Below are positions 59,707 through 64,000 of a stretch of DNA of 64,000 nt, in pieces. The notes beneath the pieces are model-generated. The model made no database searches. It saw nothing but the letters and a program-made list of their open reading frames with translations, and was not told where the DNA came from. Every line of letters starts with the position of its first letter. Position 1 is the stretch's first letter. Location: assembly GCA_025359105.1 (NCBI GenBank), contig JANYHK010000026.1, positions 176,597 through 240,596 of the forward strand. The letters run 5' to 3'. The DNA comes from Myxococcales bacterium. Lineage in GTDB: Bacteria > Myxococcota_A > Polyangia > Polyangiales > Polyangiaceae. The position numbers were made by a program, and so were the translations under genes.

Positions 59707-60936
59707 TCAGGGGCCGGCGTTGGACGTCGTGCCGCCGACGAACGCGGTCATCCAGTCGCTGAGCTTCGTCGTCCCGGCGGTGCGGGTGTCGAAGCTCGCG
59801 CTCCCAAGCGTCGTGTGTGCGACGCCGGGGAAGTAGAACGTGCCGAAGTTCGGGTACGCCGCAAGCTGGGTGCGGATGTCGGTGAGACCGGCGGTGAACT
59901 CGTCCGCCGTGAGCTGCACGAGGCTGGTGCAGTTGCTGGCGCCGAAGCCGAAGAAGTAGGTAATCGTGTTGTCGTCGAGCGAGTCCATGAGTCCGAACTT
60001 GCGGCTCGGGTACGTCTTGGCGAGGTGCTGCGTGTAGCCGGTCAGGTAGCTCGAGGTGCCGCCGTCGGAGCCGACGCAGTCCGCACCGCACGTCGCGAGC
60101 ATCGTCTTGTCGAGGTTCCACAGCGTCCGGATCTTGTCGGCCTGGCAGTTGGCGAGGTACGGGTCCTCCATCATCGGGCCGGAGTCGTCGAGCATGTCGA
60201 CGGGGACCGAGCCGAACGCCTTGGCGACCTGCTCGTAGTTCGCGGCCGCGCCGAAGCCGCCGGCGCTGATGCCCGTCAGGAGCACCTGCGTCGCGTTCGT
60301 GAACGTCGGCACGATGCGCTTCAGGAAGAGGCCGATGTTCGCGTACCCGACGAACGCTTGCGGCGTCGCGAGCTGCTCGACGGTGCCGGCGGGGTTGTTG
60401 CCGGCGTGGACGTCGCCGGTGCAGTACGGCACGTAGACGAAGCTCCAGTCCTTGACCGGGTTGACGGCGTCGGCGCGATCCATGACGCCGGCGAGCTTGC
60501 GCTTCGCCCACGTGTCGAACTGCGTGCGCCCGAACGTCGACGGGTTGGTGCCGCACGTGATTGGGTTGAAGCAGGCGCCGCCGCCTTCGAGGTAGAGCAT
60601 CACCTTCGTCGACGCAGGGTTGATGTTGACGGCTACGCCGGTCGGCGAGCCGTCACGGCACTTGCTGTCGCTGAAGGGCACCCACGTCCACGTCTGAGGG
60701 GGCGTTCCGGTGATCGGCCCGGCGTCGGAGCCGGGGCCGACGTCCGCGTCGGAGGCGTCGTCCGTGGCCGCCTCGCTCCCGGCGTCGGCGACGACCGCGC
60801 CGTCGGCGCCGCCCGAGTCCGCCTGTGTGACCGTGTTGTTGTTGGTGGTCGTGCTGCTGCACCCCGCGGCGGCGCCGAGGGCGAGGAGCAGTGACGAGGC
60901 CGACGTGACAAGGGCAAGGCCAAGCGCGCTTTTCAT
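59707..60936 (-). CDS. Secreted pectin-acetylesterase-like lipoprotein
   Basis: 409 residues. Lipobox GAAAGC (Cys26), then an Asp/Ala linker to about 75. The esterase domain has VMLYLEGGGACFNPITCGTN (about 113-132, oxyanion loop), FVYVPYCTGDVHAGNNP, the nucleophile elbow GISAGGFGAAANYEQV (Ser about 222) and GVAHTTLGS near the end, the pattern of pectin acetylesterase/Notum-type carbohydrate esterases. It may deacetylate plant or microbial polysaccharide; the precise substrate is unknown. It converges on the permease gene. Confidence 0.84.
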   Translation of the reverse strand: MKSALGLALVTSASSLLLALGAAAGCSSTTTNNNTVTQADSGGADGAVVADAGSEAATDDASDADVGPGSDAGPITGTPPQTWTWVPFSDSKCRDGSPTGVAVNINPASTKVMLYLEGGGACFNPITCGTNPSTFGRTQFDTWAKRKLAGVMDRADAVNPVKDWSFVYVPYCTGDVHAGNNPAGTVEQLATPQAFVGYANIGLFLKRIVPTFTNATQVLLTGISAGGFGAAANYEQVAKAFGSVPVDMLDDSGPMMEDPYLANCQADKIRTLWNLDKTMLATCGADCVGSDGGTSSYLTGYTQHLAKTYPSRKFGLMDSLDDNTITYFFGFGASNCTSLVQLTADEFTAGLTDIRTQLAAYPNFGTFYFPGVAHTTLGSASFDTRTAGTTKLSDWMTAFVGGTTSNAGP

Positions 60937-61016
60937 GGGCTCAGCGTGTAGCGCCGATGCGGCAGCGGCGCGAGCCGTCCGTCACCTTCGTGCTGCAAAT
61001 GAGATGCCGCGGTGCG

Positions 61017-61541
61017 TCAGCGCGGGAATTTCTCGGCGATGGTGAACGTCTTCATGTCGCACTTCTTGCCGTCGATCGGCTCGTTCTTGAACGCTTTCAT
61101 CATGCACTTCTGGATCGGCTCGGGCAGCTCGCTCTTCTCGGCGAAGCGCTGGCCCACGACCTTGCCCGAGTTGTCGATCTCGAGAATGAGCTTCACCGAG
61201 CCGACGATGCGCTCCTTGCTCTTGTTCGCGGCGTCCATCCAGCACTGCCGCAGCTTCGCGCGGAGCGACTTTTCGTAGGCGAGCGCGACGGGCGCACACT
61301 TGTCTTCGACGGGGGGCTCGGGCGTCGCGGCGGAGGCGGCAGGGGCGGTCGCGGTCGCGGCGTCGGCGGGGCCGGACGCGACCGGAGCCGCGGCGCTCGC
61401 GGCCGTAGGAGCGGCGGCGTCCGTCGCCGGAAGCGGCGCGAGGCCGCTGGGCGATACGTCCGAGGTCGCTGGCGCCTTCGCGCCCGCGCAGCCAAGGCCG
61501 ATCCCTACCCCGAACAGCCCCACCAGGATCTCGCGTCGCAT
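61017..61541 (-). CDS. Small lipoprotein with AgmX/PglI-like C-terminal domain
   Basis: 174 residues. Lipobox GIGLGC (Cys18), then a long Ala/Pro/Thr linker (to about 78) and a 90-residue domain ending MKTFTIAEKFPR. The stretch SLRAKLRQCWMDAANKSKER then IVGSVKLILEIDNSGKVVGQ and CMMKAFKNEPID is the TonB-like AgmX/PglI C-terminal domain of myxobacterial motility proteins: CWxxAL..., G.V.L...I...G.V, C....A...F.F. It may bind envelope partners. The gene stands alone, divergent from the lipoprotein at 61.7 kb. Confidence 0.73.
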   Translation of the reverse strand: MRREILVGLFGVGIGLGCAGAKAPATSDVSPSGLAPLPATDAAAPTAASAAAPVASGPADAATATAPAASAATPEPPVEDKCAPVALAYEKSLRAKLRQCWMDAANKSKERIVGSVKLILEIDNSGKVVGQRFAEKSELPEPIQKCMMKAFKNEPIDGKKCDMKTFTIAEKFPR

Positions 61542-61663
61542 GCCAGCGACTCTACTCGAGATGGGCTGCCCGGGGGCTCGGTCCGCGAGGAAACCGGCCC
61601 AAGAAGTGACAGGAGGCGCCTCGCGCCGTAAAGTCCCTTGGTCACGCTTCGGCCGGGGGCACC

Positions 61664-62803
61664 TTGCGCAGATCCTTCCTCCTCGTCTCCGCGTTCGCGT
61701 TCTCGGCCGGCGTCTTCGCCTGCGCCAACGGCGATCCCGCGACGACGACCGGAGACTCGACTGGCAATCCGGACGCGACCGCGGGGTCGCCCGACACGGG
61801 CGGCGGTGACGCGGGGCACCCCGCGGACGGCCCAGCGTGGGGAGACGGCGGCGACGGCGGCGGCAGCGGCGGGGGAGATGGCGGCGGCAGCGACGGCGGT
61901 GGCGACGCGGCTGTGCCTGTCGACGCGGCGCCCTCGTGCGTCGAGACCGACGCCGGCTGCGCGACGGGCAGCCCGGGTGCCTGCGGCGCTGGCGTTCTTC
62001 ATTGCGACGGTGGCGCCGCGGTGTGCATGCCCCTCGCGACCTCGCAGCCTTGCTACAGCGGCGCTCCGGCCACGCGGCACGTCGGGGTGTGCAAGGACGG
62101 CACGCAGACATGTACCGGAGCGCTCGGCGCGTGCGGCGGCGACGTCCTGCCCGCGCTCCTCGAGAATTGCTTCAATCCCGACGACGACGATTGCAACGGC
62201 ACGGTGAACAACGGCTGCCCCATTGGGCTCGCTCTGGGCGGCGATCGACCGCTCGCCGGCGTCGGCGGCCCCGGCGGCGGCGGCCCGAACACGGTGCACT
62301 GCCCGACCGGTGCGTTCGTCACGCGCGTCGATTCGGTATTCGACGACAGCGACGCGCACGCCTCCGGCGTCTCGATCTTCTGCGCGACGCCGACGCTCGT
62401 ACAGGGGGCGTCGTCGTACTCCGTCACGCTGACGCCGAACCAGCCCGCCCCATACGCGACAATCACGGGCTCGAAGGGCCCGAAGAGCACGCGCCGCGAC
62501 GACTGCGGTATCGTCGGTCTGACCGCAATCACCTACACGGTCGGCCGCGAAGACAGCTACATCGAAGGCCTGGGGGCGCACTGCGGCAAGAGCGACGTCA
62601 CGCTCAAGTCCGACAACACGATGACCTTCAACTTCGTGACCCAGAACGAGACCAGCTACGACTACTACCCGCCCCTCTCGGGCACGTTCTTCTCGAGCAA
62701 CTGCGCCGCGAACGAGGTCGTCGTCGGCTACACGGCGCGCACCGGCTCGTGGATGGACAACCTCCAGCCGATCTGCGCAGGGCTGACCGTCACGTACAAA
62801 TAG
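61664..62803 (+). CDS. Secreted lipoprotein with Gly/Asp linker and C-terminal beta domain
   Basis: 379 residues from a TTG start preceded by GGGGG; no ATG is available nearby. The signal ends in GVFAC. A Gly/Asp/Ser linker reaches to about 90. The first Cys-rich module (CVETDAGCATGSPGACGAGV and LHCDGGAAVCMP, CKDGTQTCTGALGACGGDV, NCFNPDDDDCNGTVNNGC) is the MopE/variant-repeat type found in many myxobacterial surface proteins. The C-terminal 180 residues form a strand-rich fold, similar in phrasing (TGAFVTRVD, YIEGLGAHCGK, VVVGYTARTGSWMDNLQPIC) to jacalin/vitelline-membrane-like lectins that bind sugars. Confidence 0.78.
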   Translation: MRRSFLLVSAFAFSAGVFACANGDPATTTGDSTGNPDATAGSPDTGGGDAGHPADGPAWGDGGDGGGSGGGDGGGSDGGGDAAVPVDAAPSCVETDAGCATGSPGACGAGVLHCDGGAAVCMPLATSQPCYSGAPATRHVGVCKDGTQTCTGALGACGGDVLPALLENCFNPDDDDCNGTVNNGCPIGLALGGDRPLAGVGGPGGGGPNTVHCPTGAFVTRVDSVFDDSDAHASGVSIFCATPTLVQGASSYSVTLTPNQPAPYATITGSKGPKSTRRDDCGIVGLTAITYTVGREDSYIEGLGAHCGKSDVTLKSDNTMTFNFVTQNETSYDYYPPLSGTFFSSNCAANEVVVGYTARTGSWMDNLQPICAGLTVTYK

Positions 62804-62889
62804 CGCAAGCAAACCAAACCTGATGGGCATGGCGCGCGGGCCTCGGGGGTTCCCCTCCCCTGCCGCGCTGGTACCCTCGGTCGGCTCGA

Positions 62890-63999
62890 ATGGCGCCCGA
62901 CCTGGACGACGACGCAGGCGATTGGACCGCGGAGGACTACGCCCGTTCGGCGGAGGCCCTGTTCGGCGCGCACCCCCACTTCGGTGACACGGCGCACACG
63001 CGCGCGCTCGCGGACGGGGACCGCGCGCTCGACGACGCCGGCCTTGCGGCGGCGCTGACCGGCGAAGCGCGGGCCCACACGAAGGGAGCGCACGGCCTCC
63101 GGTTCTATCGTCGCGAGGACGAGCTCGTCGCGCGCGGCGTGCTCGCCGCCGACTCCGCCGAGGAGCTCGTGCGCCTACGCTCTGCGATGCCCCACGTTCG
63201 CTTCGAGGCGGTGCGGCTCGCGCAGGCGAAGCGGACGCGCACGCTCGCGCCCACGCCGGCGAAGGGCGCGGTGCCCGCGGCGCTGCGCGAGCACAGCGCC
63301 GCGCCGCGCGTCGACATGAGGCCCTACTGCACCCCGGTCGGCGACCAGGGACAGACACTGCGCTGCGATGCGTTCGCGTGGACGCACGCCGCCGAGCTCG
63401 CGGGCAACGTGCTGGGCACGCCGTTCCCCCGCCTATCGTGCAGCTTCACGATGCTCGAGTTCTTGAAGCGCCAGGGAGAGCGCGCCGACTTCCGGCGCGC
63501 GTACCTCGGGGGCGAAGGCGTCTCCGGGACGTGGCAACCTGGCGAGCTGCTCGTGCGCCACGGCACCTGCCGCGCGGCGCTCTGGGAGAACGACGCGCCG
63601 GAGCCCAAGGCGACGCTCGACGAGATGACCGCCGACGCGCCGAAGCACCTGCTGGACGCCAAAGTCTTCGTCATTCACCTGGACGACGCGAAGAACGCGC
63701 TGCGCGCCGGATGGGCGGTGCAGCTCTCGATGTACACCGGCGACGCGTTCAGCGAGATCGGCCGCGACGGGATCTACCGCACGCCCACGGGCCCGTGGGC
63801 GCACCGCGAGTACCACGCGATGCTGTGCGTCGGGTACATCGGCAATTTCTTCATCGCCAAGAACTCGTGGGGCAAGCACTGGGGGGACGACGGCTACGCC
63901 TACATCCCCAAGACCAGCGTGGCGCGCGCCGAACCGGAGCTCGTCGCCATCCAGCTCGATCCCGATCGCAAGCCGCCCGGGGCGGTGACGTTAGAGTGA
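62890..63999 (+). CDS. Papain-like (C1A-type) cysteine protease
   Basis: 369 residues, no signal peptide. The catalytic Cys159 lies in VGDQGQTLRCDAFAWTHAAE, with the preceding Gln of the oxyanion hole (Gln153). His309 is in HREYHAMLCVGY, and Asn325 in AKNSWGKHWGDDGYAYI, so the triad is complete. The first 135 residues are acidic/helical and could be an inhibitory propeptide or a recognition domain; they lack the ERFNIN pattern. The absence of a secretion signal suggests an intracellular protease or export by another route. The stop is at 63999, one base before the window end. Confidence 0.84.
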   Translation: MAPDLDDDAGDWTAEDYARSAEALFGAHPHFGDTAHTRALADGDRALDDAGLAAALTGEARAHTKGAHGLRFYRREDELVARGVLAADSAEELVRLRSAMPHVRFEAVRLAQAKRTRTLAPTPAKGAVPAALREHSAAPRVDMRPYCTPVGDQGQTLRCDAFAWTHAAELAGNVLGTPFPRLSCSFTMLEFLKRQGERADFRRAYLGGEGVSGTWQPGELLVRHGTCRAALWENDAPEPKATLDEMTADAPKHLLDAKVFVIHLDDAKNALRAGWAVQLSMYTGDAFSEIGRDGIYRTPTGPWAHREYHAMLCVGYIGNFFIAKNSWGKHWGDDGYAYIPKTSVARAEPELVAIQLDPDRKPPGAVTLE

Positions 64000-64000
64000 G

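Noticed and set aside
1..64000. CRISPR arrays, insertion sequences, prophage, rRNA genes
   Set aside because: Looked for; no regularly spaced repeats, transposase motifs, integrase or rRNA stretches seen.

Overview
The window is a very GC-rich bacterial chromosome segment with third codon positions almost always G or C. It is dense in secreted lipoproteins that have Asp/Gly/Ala-rich or Ser/Gly/Thr-repeat linkers after the lipobox cysteine. It also carries a eukaryotic-type Ser/Thr kinase with an nSTAND module, hybrid histidine kinases, a type IV prepilin-like protein and candidate sigma-54 promoters. That mix points to a myxobacterium, probably Polyangiales/Sorangiineae (inference; there is no rRNA here). 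I saw no insertion sequence, prophage, CRISPR array or tRNA.

Layout. 1-14.8 kb: a stress and signalling block with a cyclic beta-glucan synthase (cut by the left edge), a tandem UspA, a DUF2383 protein, response regulators, an M50 protease, a lipase, a hybrid kinase, DUF302 and an FAD oxidoreductase. It also holds decayed genes: a kinase ATPase domain, a thioredoxin ending at WCGP, a frameshifted hydrolase and an RND pump tail. 14.8-25.3 kb: a sulfatase-modifying-factor-like lipoprotein, a wax ester synthase, a Fis-type HTH gene behind a sigma-54 site, secreted esterases and lipoproteins, and a c-di-GMP-I (GEMM) riboswitch placed before a beheaded gene. 25.4-28.6 kb: prepilin plus kinase-nSTAND. 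28.6-34.4 kb: two divergent units of lipoproteins, two with a single CxxCH haem site, facing each other across a 421-bp region with a sigma-54-like element for each direction.

35.3-37.9 kb is the most unusual part. Two redox genes, a lipoprotein rhodanese and an AhpD-like protein, each carry an in-frame TGA exactly where the family has a redox cysteine. The conserved protein continues after it, and each TGA is followed by a hairpin with the same CCGC-GGTC-GCGG tip. I read them as selenocysteine proteins with bacterial SECIS elements.

38-43.8 kb is a four-gene minus-strand operon: mechanosensitive channel, two cation/proton antiporters, and an EF-hand 5'-nucleotidase-like phosphatase. 43.8-45.4 kb holds a c-type cytochrome and an ECF sigma/anti-sigma unit whose sigma gene has lost region 2. 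46-50 kb has an M3 peptidase and a DUF2330 protein separated by a hexamer satellite whose two halves are reverse complements in character. 50.5-53.5 kb is pntA-pntB. 54-59.6 kb is a ribose-type ABC importer split by an inverted RCK-domain gene, with a lipoprotein translationally coupled to the permease. The right end carries a pectin-acetylesterase-like lipoprotein, two further secreted proteins and a papain-like protease.
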